Source: Sinomicrobium oceani
GTDB lineage: Bacteria; Bacteroidota; Bacteroidia; Flavobacteriales; Flavobacteriaceae
Direction: 5' to 3'
Length of the DNA: 64,000 nucleotides
Assembly: GCF_900119185.1 (NCBI RefSeq)
Contig: NZ_FPJE01000017.1
Span: forward strand, 1-64,000
Of this stretch, positions 1 through 8,178 are shown piece by piece (positions within the stretch are counted from its first letter, which is position 1; each line of letters begins with the position of its first letter). The notes under the pieces are model-generated. The model had not been told where the DNA came from. It worked only from the letters and a program-made list of their open reading frames with translations, and ran no database searches. The position numbers and the translations under genes are program-made.

Positions 1-66
1 TCAAAAACTGTCTGCCTCAAACCGGTCGTATCGCTTTGTATCACGGTGCTTCTCTCGAGGCGGGTG

Positions 67-74
67 CAAATATA
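67..74 (-). promoter_or_regulatory. Possible -7 promoter element reading off the left edge
   Basis: On the minus strand this reads TATATTTG, matching the Bacteroidota -7 consensus TAnnTTTG. It would drive a gene lying left of the window. Positions 1-66 show no start I can defend, and I see no clear -33 TTTG partner, so this is a motif match only. Confidence 0.3.
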
Positions 75-127
75 TATATTATTTTTATTTTTTCCAGCAA
101 ATAAAATATTTTTTTAAAGAGGAAAAA

Positions 128-1483
128 TTACTTGAATAACCACCGGTAAATATCGTTCCCGTTAGCAAACAAAACAAGCGCCATCAAAAGGAAAAATCCG
201 GCAATCTGGGCATACTCCAAAAATTTATCACTCGGCTTTCTTCCGGAGATCATCTCGTAGAGCAGGAACATAACGTGCCCGCCATCCAAGGCCGGGATAG
301 GCAACAAGTTGAGCACCCCGAGCATGATAGACAGCAGTGCTGTAATCTCCCAAAATGCCTGCCAGCTCCAGGTCTGCGGGAATAAATCGAATATCGCTTT
401 AAAACCTCCTACACCTTTGTATGCCCCGGTCTCGGGAGTAAAGATCATTTTCAGTTGTTTTCCGTAACTCACCAGTCTGTTCTTCCCTCTGCTGATCCCT
501 TCCGGAATAGACTCCATAAAACTGTATTCCTCACGGCTTACATTATATACTCCCAAGCGCTCCAGATCGGTAAACCCAAGCCTGGAAGCGTACGCCACTC
601 CCATTTTCCCTTCCTCATTAACCTTAAGGTCCACAGCAACTTCTTTATCGTCACGCAATACCACTGCGGGCACGGTTTGGCCCTTCAGGTTTTTCACTTC
701 GCTCACCACTTCATCGGCAAAAGCGACTTTCTTCCCGTTGAGGCTTACCATGATATCCCTGGTTTTTAAGGCTCCTGTATTGGGAGATCCTTCCTCAATC
801 CCCGCCACCACAAAAGGTATGCGCAGGTTCAGTAGCATGGTTTTCTCATTTTCTTCCCTGCTCTTCATCAAACGGTCTATAAAGTCCACGGGCATCGTCA
901 GGGTTTTCAGATCTCCGTTGCGCTCTACCGTAATCACTCTTCCCATCAACAGGCTTTCCGTAGATCCGTAGAAGTCCTCCACCGGTTTCCCGTCTATAGA
1001 TACCAGTTTATCTCCGGTCCGGAAACCGGCTTCCTCCATAGCTTCATTGGTCACCCATATCCCGTTACTTACATCACTGTTTTTAATATAGTAATCACCA
1101 TACGTATAGGCTATACCAATATATATAATAAAAGCCAGTATAAAATTGACCGTAACTCCCCCAAGCATGATAATGAGACGCTGCCATGCGGGCTTGGAAC
1201 GGAATTCCCACGGTTGCGGGGGCTGTTCCATCTGCTCTTTATCCATACTCTCATCGATCATCCCGGATATTTTCACATATCCGCCCAGCGGCAACCATCC
1301 TATACCATAAACCGTATCTCCGATCTTCTTTTTGAAAAGGGCAAATTTTACGTCAAAAAACAAAAAGAACTTTTCCACCCGCGTACCGAAAAGCCGGGCC
1401 GGAATAAAATGTCCGAACTCGTGCAGAACGATGAGAAGCGAAAGGCTCAATAAAAACTGACTCAGTTTAATAACGATATCCAT
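128..1483 (-). CDS. rseP: RseP-type site-2 zinc metalloprotease
   Basis: A 451-residue intramembrane protease that, in the RseP/S2P family, cleaves transmembrane anti-sigma factors or leftover signal peptides inside the inner membrane. The zinc motif HEFGH is at residues 21-25 within the first membrane helix, and a second-metal-ligand motif PALDGGH sits near the C-terminus within another helix. Between them lie a further membrane segment around residues 100-127 and a periplasmic PDZ region (two PDZ-like halves, about 145-300). Length matches the family (about 440-450). The start ATG follows a good -7 motif by about 28 bp. It is transcribed divergently from thyA. Family assignment is firm; the substrate is unknown. 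Confidence 0.95.
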   Translation of the reverse strand: MDIVIKLSQFLLSLSLLIVLHEFGHFIPARLFGTRVEKFFLFFDVKFALFKKKIGDTVYGIGWLPLGGYVKISGMIDESMDKEQMEQPPQPWEFRSKPAWQRLIIMLGGVTVNFILAFIIYIGIAYTYGDYYIKNSDVSNGIWVTNEAMEEAGFRTGDKLVSIDGKPVEDFYGSTESLLMGRVITVERNGDLKTLTMPVDFIDRLMKSREENEKTMLLNLRIPFVVAGIEEGSPNTGALKTRDIMVSLNGKKVAFADEVVSEVKNLKGQTVPAVVLRDDKEVAVDLKVNEEGKMGVAYASRLGFTDLERLGVYNVSREEYSFMESIPEGISRGKNRLVSYGKQLKMIFTPETGAYKGVGGFKAIFDLFPQTWSWQAFWEITALLSIMLGVLNLLPIPALDGGHVMFLLYEMISGRKPSDKFLEYAQIAGFFLLMALVLFANGNDIYRWLFK

Positions 1484-1510
1484 AGTGTTATTTTATTCAT
1501 CCAAAACGCA

Positions 1511-1518
1511 CAAAAGTA
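1511..1518 (-). promoter_or_regulatory. -7 promoter element of rseP
   Basis: The minus strand reads TACTTTTG, a full match to TAnnTTTG, 28 bp upstream of the rseP start codon. The -33 region is only T-rich rather than a clear TTTG. Confidence 0.5.
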
Positions 1519-1747
1519 ATCTTTTCGGTTTACTTAATAAAACTTATTACACATAACCCCGATGGATTTAAGAATGTTTTGGCAAGGACAGTTCATAAAT
1601 TATGGATAATTTTGTGCCCGGGTTCTGTAAAACAGAACGTATGGTTTTATATTTTTAAAACCACCATACAACATCACATAACGCAAATACATGCTCCTCG
1701 GCTCCCCCTCGGGAAAACCAGGGAAGAACAATAAAAAGAACAAACAG

Positions 1748-2572
1748 ATGAAGCAATACCATCAACTGCTGAACCATATTTTAGAGCACGGCATTGACAA
1801 AGGAGACCGTACCGGAACGGGAACGCGAAGTGTTTTCGGATACCAGATGCGCTTTGACCTAAGTGAGGGATTTCCGCTGGTGACAACAAAAAAACTTCAT
1901 CTGAAATCCATCATACACGAACTGCTCTGGTTTCTCAAAGGCGATACCAACATCAAATACCTCCAGGATCATGGCGTTCGTATCTGGAACGAATGGGCCG
2001 ATGAGCATGGTGATCTGGGCCCGGTTTACGGCCATCAGTGGCGCAACTGGAACAGCAGGGACATCGACCAGATATCCGAAGTTATAGATACCCTTAAAAA
2101 CAGCCCTGACAGCAGACGTATGATCGTTACGGCCTGGAACCCGGAGGTATTACCGGACACTTCCGTTTCCTTTGCCGAAAATGTCGCTCACGGAAAAGCT
2201 GCACTCCCACCCTGCCATGCCTTTTTCCAGTTTTATGTGGCGGATGGCAAACTGTCCTGCCAGCTCTATCAGCGAAGTGCAGATGTCTTCCTCGGAGTAC
2301 CTTTCAATATTGCTTCTTATGCTTTATTTACCATGATGGTTGCACAGGTATGCGGATACCAGCCGGGCGATTTTATACATACCTTCGGCGATGTTCATAT
2401 CTACAACAATCACATGGAGCAGGTCAACCTGCAACTGAGCCGGGATCCGAGACCACTGCCCACCATGAAACTCAACCCGGAAGTGAAGAATATTTTCGAT
2501 TTTACCTTTGACGACTTTACACTCGAAAACTACGATCCGCATCCTCATATCAAAGGTGCTGTAGCCATATAG
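1748..2572 (+). CDS. thyA: Thymidylate synthase
   Basis: Converts dUMP to dTMP using 5,10-methylenetetrahydrofolate, giving dihydrofolate that FolA (encoded 1.7 kb downstream) reduces again. The 274-residue product carries the folate/phosphate-binding start (DRTGTGT, residues 20-26), the catalytic cysteine in LPPCH (Cys156), and the dUMP-binding stretch CQLYQRSAD. The open frame extends 19 codons further upstream, but that extension is low-complexity ([10 protein letters not shown]) and family members begin at MKQYH, so ATG 1748 is chosen. thyA and folA are probably old neighbours now separated by a repeat field. Confidence 0.96.
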   Translation: MKQYHQLLNHILEHGIDKGDRTGTGTRSVFGYQMRFDLSEGFPLVTTKKLHLKSIIHELLWFLKGDTNIKYLQDHGVRIWNEWADEHGDLGPVYGHQWRNWNSRDIDQISEVIDTLKNSPDSRRMIVTAWNPEVLPDTSVSFAENVAHGKAALPPCHAFFQFYVADGKLSCQLYQRSADVFLGVPFNIASYALFTMMVAQVCGYQPGDFIHTFGDVHIYNNHMEQVNLQLSRDPRPLPTMKLNPEVKNIFDFTFDDFTLENYDPHPHIKGAVAI

Positions 2573-2689
2573 AGAATTATTTTGTTTTCCGCGGCACGCA
2601 AAAGTACAAGATAACACGCAAGCCCGGGTTAGGATTTTTCAATCAAAAAATATGTACATTTGTTATACGTATAAGAGTAATGGTCAAGC

Positions 2690-3092
2690 CCGGAGACAGC
2701 AGCCCTTGTTCGCAGTGACGTATTGATCTTGATATGGATGTTTCCCAAATCTCACTGTCAAAGCGTCTCCCGATAATCATCGGGAGCGAATCCTGCCGCA
2801 AGCAGGGTGTGGCAATCTCATGGGATAGCAACAAACTCCGGTGGAAGGCGCATTCCAGCCACCAGACTGCCGCACTTCGCTCGCAGTGACGTATTGATCT
2901 TGAGTTGGATATTTCCCCAAACTCACTGTCAAAACGTCTCCCGATAACCATCGGGAGCGAATCCTGCCATAAGTAGGGTGTGGCAATCTCACAGGGAAGG
3001 TAACAATCCCCAATGACAGGCGCAAACCCGCCCGGGGAAGGCTGCCAAAGATCTCGGGGCTATCAGGATCACGGTGACACTTCTTTTATATT
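2690..3092. repeat. Hairpin-bearing dispersed repeat family A, left block
   Basis: Contains two near-identical copies of a roughly 171-bp unit, anchored by CGCAGTGACGTATTGATCTT at 2711 and 2882, followed by a decayed partial copy. Each unit has a strong dyad (TCCCGATnnnnATCGGGA) followed by GCAATCTCA. Related sequence occurs at 3402-3705 and 29463, and nowhere else that I noticed. The block runs up to the start of the small GIY-YIG gene. It holds no credible protein gene; open frames here are just translated repeat. Confidence 0.85.
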
Positions 3093-3098
3093 TATATA

Positions 3099-3401
3099 AT
3101 GACACAAAAGAGCTATGTATACTTTATGACCAACCAACGCAACACCGTTCTTTACGTAGGAGTAACCAGTGATCTCATTAAAAGAGTATATCAACATAAA
3201 ACAAAAGCATATAAGGGATTTACAGCTAAATACAACTGTGATAAACTGGTATACTTTGAAGAGTTTTCAGACATCAACGAAGCTATTGCCAGGGAAAAAC
3301 AGATAAAAAAGGGAAATCGAAAGCGAAAAGAGATATTGATACAGAAAACAAACACCGAATGGAAAGACTTGTCCGAAGGATGGATATTTGATGTATCCTG
3401 A
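3099..3401 (+). CDS. GIY-YIG nuclease superfamily protein (URI type)
   Basis: A 100-residue single-domain protein. It shows the GIY-YIG core (YVYFMTN at residues 6-12, then LYVGVTSD at 18-25), followed by the conserved Arg/Tyr/His helix (LIKRVYQHK) and the EAIAREKQIKKG segment with the metal-binding Glu, then a short W-containing tail. This is the stand-alone class common in Bacteroidota, with no DNA-binding domain attached. It is flanked on both sides by repeat family A, and the motif TTGCGAGGAG...GCAATCTCA starts about 10 bp after the stop. The family is presumed to nick DNA; no function has been settled for the stand-alone form, so a role in spreading the repeats is an inference. Confidence 0.88.
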   Translation: MTQKSYVYFMTNQRNTVLYVGVTSDLIKRVYQHKTKAYKGFTAKYNCDKLVYFEEFSDINEAIAREKQIKKGNRKRKEILIQKTNTEWKDLSEGWIFDVS

Positions 3402-3705
3402 ACCCGTATTTGCGAGGAGGCAACGCGGCAATCTCATGGGGTAGCAACAAAAATCCAGTGGAAAGCACGTTCCAACCACCAGACTGCCGCACTTCGCTCG
3501 CAGTGACGTATTAATCTTGATATGGATGTTTCCCAAACCTCACTATCAAAGCGTCTCCCGACAACCATCGGGAGCGAATCCTGCCACAAGCAGGGTATGG
3601 CAATCTCATCAGGCTGGCAGTAGTATCCAATGGTAAGTGCATCCCCACAGGATACTGCCACTTCCGGTCACGATAGCTATCAGTACATCGGGATCACAGT
3701 GACAT
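3402..3705. repeat. Hairpin-bearing dispersed repeat family A, right block
   Basis: Continues family A after the GIY-YIG stop codon. It has the GCAATCTCATGGGGTAGCAA segment, the anchor CGCAGTGACGTATTAATCTT at 3499, the dyad TCCCGACnnnnATCGGGA and the ending GGGATCACAGTGACA. The left block ends with a diverged form of the same terminal motif (GGATCACGGTGACA, 3078-3091), so the nuclease gene sits inside the repeat field. Confidence 0.8.
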
Positions 3706-3751
3706 TTTTGGAACTATCGGATTTATTTCGAACTAATATTATACTCATCTT

Positions 3752-4135
3752 ATGTTATTCAAAAGCAAAAAGACCAAGAGGGTTGACGAAGACCAGTACG
3801 AACTTCTCAAGAATGCAGAAGCACGGATACGTCAGAAAAAAAGATTGTATTATCATTTTGTGATCTTTCTCGTAGGTAGTGTCTTTCTTATTGTGATCAA
3901 TAAGGTACTCAAATACGGAGAGGAATACGACTGGTTTGTATGGGCCATAACCTTTTGGGGATTCCTGTTTGCCATCCATTTCTTTAACGTGTTCGTCAAT
4001 CATCGCTTTATGGGAAAAGAATGGGAAAGAACACAACGGGAAAAACTTGTTCGCCGGCAACGGGAGAGCATTGCACAACTCGAAAAAGATGTCCAAAAGG
4101 AATTTCTGAATTCAGACCTGGATAAAACGGAATAA
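3752..4135 (+). CDS. 2TM domain-containing protein
   Basis: A 127-residue small membrane protein. After a basic N-terminus, two hydrophobic helices (about residues 34-52 and 63-80) are linked by a short polar turn with YGEEYDW, and a charged C-terminal helix (KEWERTQREKLVRRQRE) follows. This is the layout of the 2TM domain family found mostly in Bacteroidota; its function is unknown. It lies 100 bp upstream of folA on the same strand, so the two are probably co-transcribed. Confidence 0.8.
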   Translation: MLFKSKKTKRVDEDQYELLKNAEARIRQKKRLYYHFVIFLVGSVFLIVINKVLKYGEEYDWFVWAITFWGFLFAIHFFNVFVNHRFMGKEWERTQREKLVRRQRESIAQLEKDVQKEFLNSDLDKTE

Positions 4136-4235
4136 ATCTGTTAATTGACCTGTTTGTGGATGTACTTATCCCACATAACCTTATCCTGGTTATGAGACAC
4201 ATCCTATTTCTAATCAGTGAATCTATCAAAACAAC

Positions 4236-4721
4236 ATGGTAACAATCATAGCTGCTGCCGCAGAAAACAATGCGCTCGGAAAAGACCAGGACCTGGTATG
4301 GCATCTTCCCGATGATTTTAAGCGCTTTAAGGCTCTTACTACCGGGCACTATATCATTATGGGACGAAAGACTTTCGAAACATTTCCTAAACCTCTTCCA
4401 AACCGCACACATATTGTCGTTACACGGCAAAAAGATTACCGGAAAGAAGGCTGCATTACAGTACACTCCATAGAGAAAGCCCTTGAATTAGCCAAAGAAG
4501 ATCCACAGCCCTTTATCATCGGCGGCGGGGAAATCTACCACTTGGGCATGCCCTACACAGATAAGATCGAACTTACGCGGGTTCATCACCGGTTCGAAGC
4601 CGATGCCTTCTTTCCCGATATAGATCCGGGGCAATGGCAACCGGTCGCATCCGAATATCATCCCAAGGACGAAAGACATGATTACGCCTTTACTTACGAA
4701 ACCTATCTCAGGAAGAAATAA
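4236..4721 (+). CDS. folA: Dihydrofolate reductase
   Basis: Reduces dihydrofolate to tetrahydrofolate with NADPH, completing the thymidylate cycle with ThyA. The 161-residue protein has the N-terminal TIIAAAAENNALGKD strand and Met20-like loop, the substrate motif W-H-L-P-D-D with Asp27 in the position of the E. coli catalytic Asp27, the MGRKTFE NADPH-binding motif at about residues 42-48, and the GGGEIY turn near residue 99. Length is normal. A strong bidirectional terminator follows its stop codon by 38 bp and separates it from the converging polysaccharide operon. Confidence 0.96.
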   Translation: MVTIIAAAAENNALGKDQDLVWHLPDDFKRFKALTTGHYIIMGRKTFETFPKPLPNRTHIVVTRQKDYRKEGCITVHSIEKALELAKEDPQPFIIGGGEIYHLGMPYTDKIELTRVHHRFEADAFFPDIDPGQWQPVASEYHPKDERHDYAFTYETYLRKK

Positions 4722-4759
4722 ACTTCAAACTCTCGTAACCGCGTATCTGACAAGGACAT

Positions 4760-4797
4760 AAAAAATCCGGAGGCAATATACGATCCGGATTTTTTTA
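4760..4797. terminator. Bidirectional terminator between folA and wzc
   Basis: The arms AAAAATCCGG (4761-4770) and CCGGATTTTT (4785-4794) form a stem with T-tracts on both strands. It sits exactly between two converging genes and can end both. Confidence 0.85.
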
Positions 4798-4819
4798 TTT
4801 TATATATTTCAATAACCAG

Positions 4820-7195
4820 TTATCGTTTTGTAAAGCGCTTCCACCAAGGTTGCTTTGTCTCCTGCCCGTAACCATAGCCATAACCGTAACCATAGCCTTT
4901 TTTGGAATCTGTATCGTTAACGAGTATAGACATGTTTGGCAGACGTCTTTCCTTATAAAGATTTTCCGGAATAACAAGCAAACGCTTATCGAGATATCCC
5001 GCACGGCAGACATACACGAATACATCGGCATACTTACTGATAAGCAACGTATCGGTAACCAGACTTACCGGGGCCGTATCCACCACGATATAATCGTAAA
5101 GATCTTCCAGTTCCGCAAACAGACTACCAACCTTATCATTCATCAGCAACTCCGCCGGGTTAGGCGGTACAGCTCCCGAAGCCAGCACATCCAGGTTTTT
5201 ATGCTCCTGGTCACTGAACTTAAAGATCAGGTCTTTCGGATCTGCTCCTCCGTTAGTTAGATAATTGGTAATCCCCCTGCCGTGCGGCAAATCGAGATAC
5301 TCTGCCAGTTTCGGGTTCCGGATATCCATACCTATCAATAATACTTTTTTCCCCGACAACGCCAAAGTTCCGGCCAGGTTAATAGACACAAAGGTTTTTC
5401 CCTCCCCGGATAGCGTAGAGGTTACAAATATCTTTTTAGCCTTGTCCCTGTCAGCATTAGCCAGCATAAAATCCAGGTTGGTCCGTAGGATACGGAAAGC
5501 TTCTGCGGCGCTGGTCCGGCTTCCCATGGAAATCACCTCCTCATTAGAATGGGATTTCGGGATATCTCCTAAGAAGGGTACGGAAAGCTTTCCTTCGATA
5601 TCCTTTCTGCCCTGTACTTTAGTATCCAACAAGTCCTTTAGGTATATAACTCCAAATGGGATAAGCAAACCTAAAACAAAAGATCCCAACAGCACTATTG
5701 CCTTTTTAGGTGATACCGGGATATCCGATCCGTAAGCACTATCAATAATTTTGGAATTGGGCGCCGTAACTTCCAGGGATATAGCGGTTTCCTCCTTCTT
5801 CTGTAACAGATACAGATATAGAGTCTCCTTAATTTGCTGCTGCCGTTGTATCCCCCTGAACTTCCGTTCCTGCCCGGGGACGTTGGATATTTTAGAGCTC
5901 AACAGCTTTTCCTGCTGTTTTAGCTCATTTAGTGCGATACGCTGTGAACTTTTAACATTATTCAATGTCTGTTTTATCGTCTGCCGCTGTGCTGAAATTT
6001 GTCCGTCCAGGTTTACAATCACCGGGTTGTTTTCCGTCGACCCCCGCATCAGGCGGTTACGTTCCTGCACCAGTTTGTTGTAGTCCATAATCATGGGACC
6101 AACACTATTATCTTCCATACTTACATTGGCAGGTATCAGCACACTGTTGTCTTCTATATCCGCCAGATATTCTATCAGAAAGTTTGTGAGCTGCAAGCGT
6201 GTCTCTGCTTCTACAATACGCTTGGCATAATCACTGGCATTATCCAGTACGATTCCTGCTTCTGCTGCTATATCGGTCAACTGATTAGATTCTTTAAAAC
6301 TCTCTGCACTTTGTTCTACTTCTCCAAGCTCAGACTCTATCAGTGCCAACCGCTTTTCGATAAACCGTGCCGTGTTTTCAGAGATCAAATTCTTATCCGC
6401 AACTACATCTATGTTATACTGCTCAATCAGCGTGTTCAATACATCCTCGGCCTTTTGTCTCACTGCACTGTTTAAGCTCAACTTTATGACGCTCGTATTC
6501 TTATCTACCGGTGCTACCTGTACTTTCTCCTGGTAAGCCAGAGTCACTTTTGCCAAAGGTTTAACCTGAACAAGGACCTCTCTGCTATTAAGCTCCTCCA
6601 GATTCTCAAACCTTGGCAATACTGTTATCTTACCATCCTGAAAATTCACTTTTTCCCCAAAACCATAATCACCGATATCATCACCACCTTGATTATAAAT
6701 CCGGAAACCGGTTTTAGAATTTATTTTTACCGTAAAACTGGTATCCGCTTTATGCAGCACGGAATCAGGTAAAGAAAAGTTCACAGAAACAGGAGTACTC
6801 TTATAAGCCTCAGAAGTACGAATGCTCCCTTTTGTATAATACACCACATTCAAACCCAGTTTTTTCACCACATTTTCCATCAGGGTGCGGGAACGCAGCA
6901 CCTCCATTTCATTATCTATGCTATTGGTCATGTTGCCAAACAAACCAATATCCTGGAAAGCCGAAAGCTCCGAATTCATCATACCACCTTTTTTATCATC
7001 CTTGATCATAATGGTGGCCGACACACTATACTGGGGCGTGGCATAACGCAAATAAACAAATGCCAGGGCCACACATAGTACTACACTAATCACAAACCAC
7101 TTCCAGTGTACCAGGTACGCATCCAGTTGATCCCTGAGATTAATTTCTTCATCGCCCGCCGGGCGTAACGGAGGTATTTGTTGCTCTGAATGCAT
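4820..7195 (-). CDS. Wzc-type chain-length regulator / BY-kinase
   Basis: Inner-membrane polysaccharide co-polymerase of 791 residues with a cytoplasmic bacterial tyrosine kinase. Membrane helices lie near residues 33-51 and 498-519 with a long coiled-coil-rich periplasmic part between them (Wzz domain, then GNVR region). The kinase shows Walker A SGEGKT (596-601), Walker A' LLIGMDIRNPK (619-629) and Walker B YIVVDTAP (702-709). The C-terminal tyrosine cluster is an alternating Gly-Tyr run with five Tyr at 768-776, the usual autophosphorylation site. It lies 15 bp downstream of wza and is surely co-transcribed with it. No Wzb-type phosphatase gene is present in the window. Confidence 0.93.
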   Translation of the reverse strand: MHSEQQIPPLRPAGDEEINLRDQLDAYLVHWKWFVISVVLCVALAFVYLRYATPQYSVSATIMIKDDKKGGMMNSELSAFQDIGLFGNMTNSIDNEMEVLRSRTLMENVVKKLGLNVVYYTKGSIRTSEAYKSTPVSVNFSLPDSVLHKADTSFTVKINSKTGFRIYNQGGDDIGDYGFGEKVNFQDGKITVLPRFENLEELNSREVLVQVKPLAKVTLAYQEKVQVAPVDKNTSVIKLSLNSAVRQKAEDVLNTLIEQYNIDVVADKNLISENTARFIEKRLALIESELGEVEQSAESFKESNQLTDIAAEAGIVLDNASDYAKRIVEAETRLQLTNFLIEYLADIEDNSVLIPANVSMEDNSVGPMIMDYNKLVQERNRLMRGSTENNPVIVNLDGQISAQRQTIKQTLNNVKSSQRIALNELKQQEKLLSSKISNVPGQERKFRGIQRQQQIKETLYLYLLQKKEETAISLEVTAPNSKIIDSAYGSDIPVSPKKAIVLLGSFVLGLLIPFGVIYLKDLLDTKVQGRKDIEGKLSVPFLGDIPKSHSNEEVISMGSRTSAAEAFRILRTNLDFMLANADRDKAKKIFVTSTLSGEGKTFVSINLAGTLALSGKKVLLIGMDIRNPKLAEYLDLPHGRGITNYLTNGGADPKDLIFKFSDQEHKNLDVLASGAVPPNPAELLMNDKVGSLFAELEDLYDYIVVDTAPVSLVTDTLLISKYADVFVYVCRAGYLDKRLLVIPENLYKERRLPNMSILVNDTDSKKGYGYGYGYGYGQETKQPWWKRFTKR

Positions 7196-7210
7196 TTATA
7201 TACTAAAAAA

Positions 7211-8011
7211 TTATCGGGTTAAAACAGAAATTAAAGCAATAATAACGGAGGCTATGGATATTACAACGGTGGCGTTGCGGTTATAGGTAGAAGCCTGTAC
7301 CTGGGCCTTGTTGGGTTCTACATAAATCACATCGTTTTGCTGAAGGTAATAATAAGGAGATTCCAGAATATCCTTTTTGGTTATATCTACCCGGGTGTAG
7401 GTTTTTTCGCCATTTTTATCCCGAATGATCAGGATATTATCGCGTTTACCATATACCGTCAGGTCGCCGGCAAGTCCTATAGCCTCCATAATGGTAATAC
7501 GTTCATTAGGTATGGTATAAGCCCCGGGCCTCACCACTTCTCCCAGTACCGTCACCCGGTAGTTCATAATCCGTATATTCACCACCGGGTTCTTCACATA
7601 TTGAGAGATTTCCTTACGCAATAAACTCACCGCTTCACTACGGGTTAATCCACCTAACTGTATTGTCCCTATTACGGGAAACTCTACATTTCCGTGACTA
7701 TCCAGTAAATAGGTTTGTAACTGCGGCGTTCCGCTTGCACGTTGTCCGGTATCCATATATGCCACTACCGGTAGATTGAACGGCATCACGGTTTCCATAT
7801 TTAATGCCGATACCGTAATTGTCAACAAATCATCAGGCTGTAGTACCGGATCATAGATCACACGGCTTGCCAGCTTATCGATGTCTTCAATATCCTGGAA
7901 ATACACGATGTCCTTACGCGAAGCACATGACACCGTAAGCAACACCAAAACAAAACATATTAAAAACCGGGGATAGATATAAGGACAAGACATTAAGTGT
8001 TTTACTTTCAT
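7211..8011 (-). CDS. Wza-like outer-membrane polysaccharide export lipoprotein
   Basis: Outer-membrane export channel subunit of 266 residues, partner of the Wzc homologue encoded next. A signal peptide ends in the lipobox LTVSC with Cys29 as the lipidated residue. A Poly_export domain (about 48-135, including LQPDDLLTITVSALN) is followed by an SLBB-type region with VTVLGEVVRPGAYTIP at about 153-168 and a C-terminal hydrophobic helix (about 243-264). The protein is shorter than E. coli Wza, as is usual in Bacteroidota. The start at 8011 gives a longish signal region; the internal Met7 is an alternative. Confidence 0.9.
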   Translation of the reverse strand: MKVKHLMSCPYIYPRFLICFVLVLLTVSCASRKDIVYFQDIEDIDKLASRVIYDPVLQPDDLLTITVSALNMETVMPFNLPVVAYMDTGQRASGTPQLQTYLLDSHGNVEFPVIGTIQLGGLTRSEAVSLLRKEISQYVKNPVVNIRIMNYRVTVLGEVVRPGAYTIPNERITIMEAIGLAGDLTVYGKRDNILIIRDKNGEKTYTRVDITKKDILESPYYYLQQNDVIYVEPNKAQVQASTYNRNATVVISIASVIIALISVLTR

Positions 8012-8076
8012 CTTCTATTCTTTACAAGCGTTACTTTTTAACGCTCAAAACATGCTTAAGCGTATATTCACAGCTG

Positions 8077-8084
8077 CAAATATA
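8077..8084 (-). promoter_or_regulatory. -7 promoter element of wza-wzc
   Basis: The minus strand reads TATATTTG, 66 bp upstream of the wza start, in an AT-rich stretch. No clear -33 TTTG was found at the right spacing. It implies that wza-wzc can be transcribed apart from the dehydratase gene upstream. Confidence 0.45.
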
Positions 8085-8178
8085 ATATTTGAGAATTAAA
8101 TTTCTTGGGGGATTACACAATTTTACCTACAAATTAAATTTATAGGTTGAAAAAAGTGATTGTATATTGCCATATTTT

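Noticed and set aside
2599-2606. Minus-strand TAnnTTTG match just past thyA
   Set aside because: It would drive antisense transcription into thyA and has no -33 partner; a chance match is more likely.
2643-3025. Small minus-strand open frames around the GIY-YIG gene
   Set aside because: They are translations of repeat family A (the RHCERSAA-type peptide typical of such repeats).
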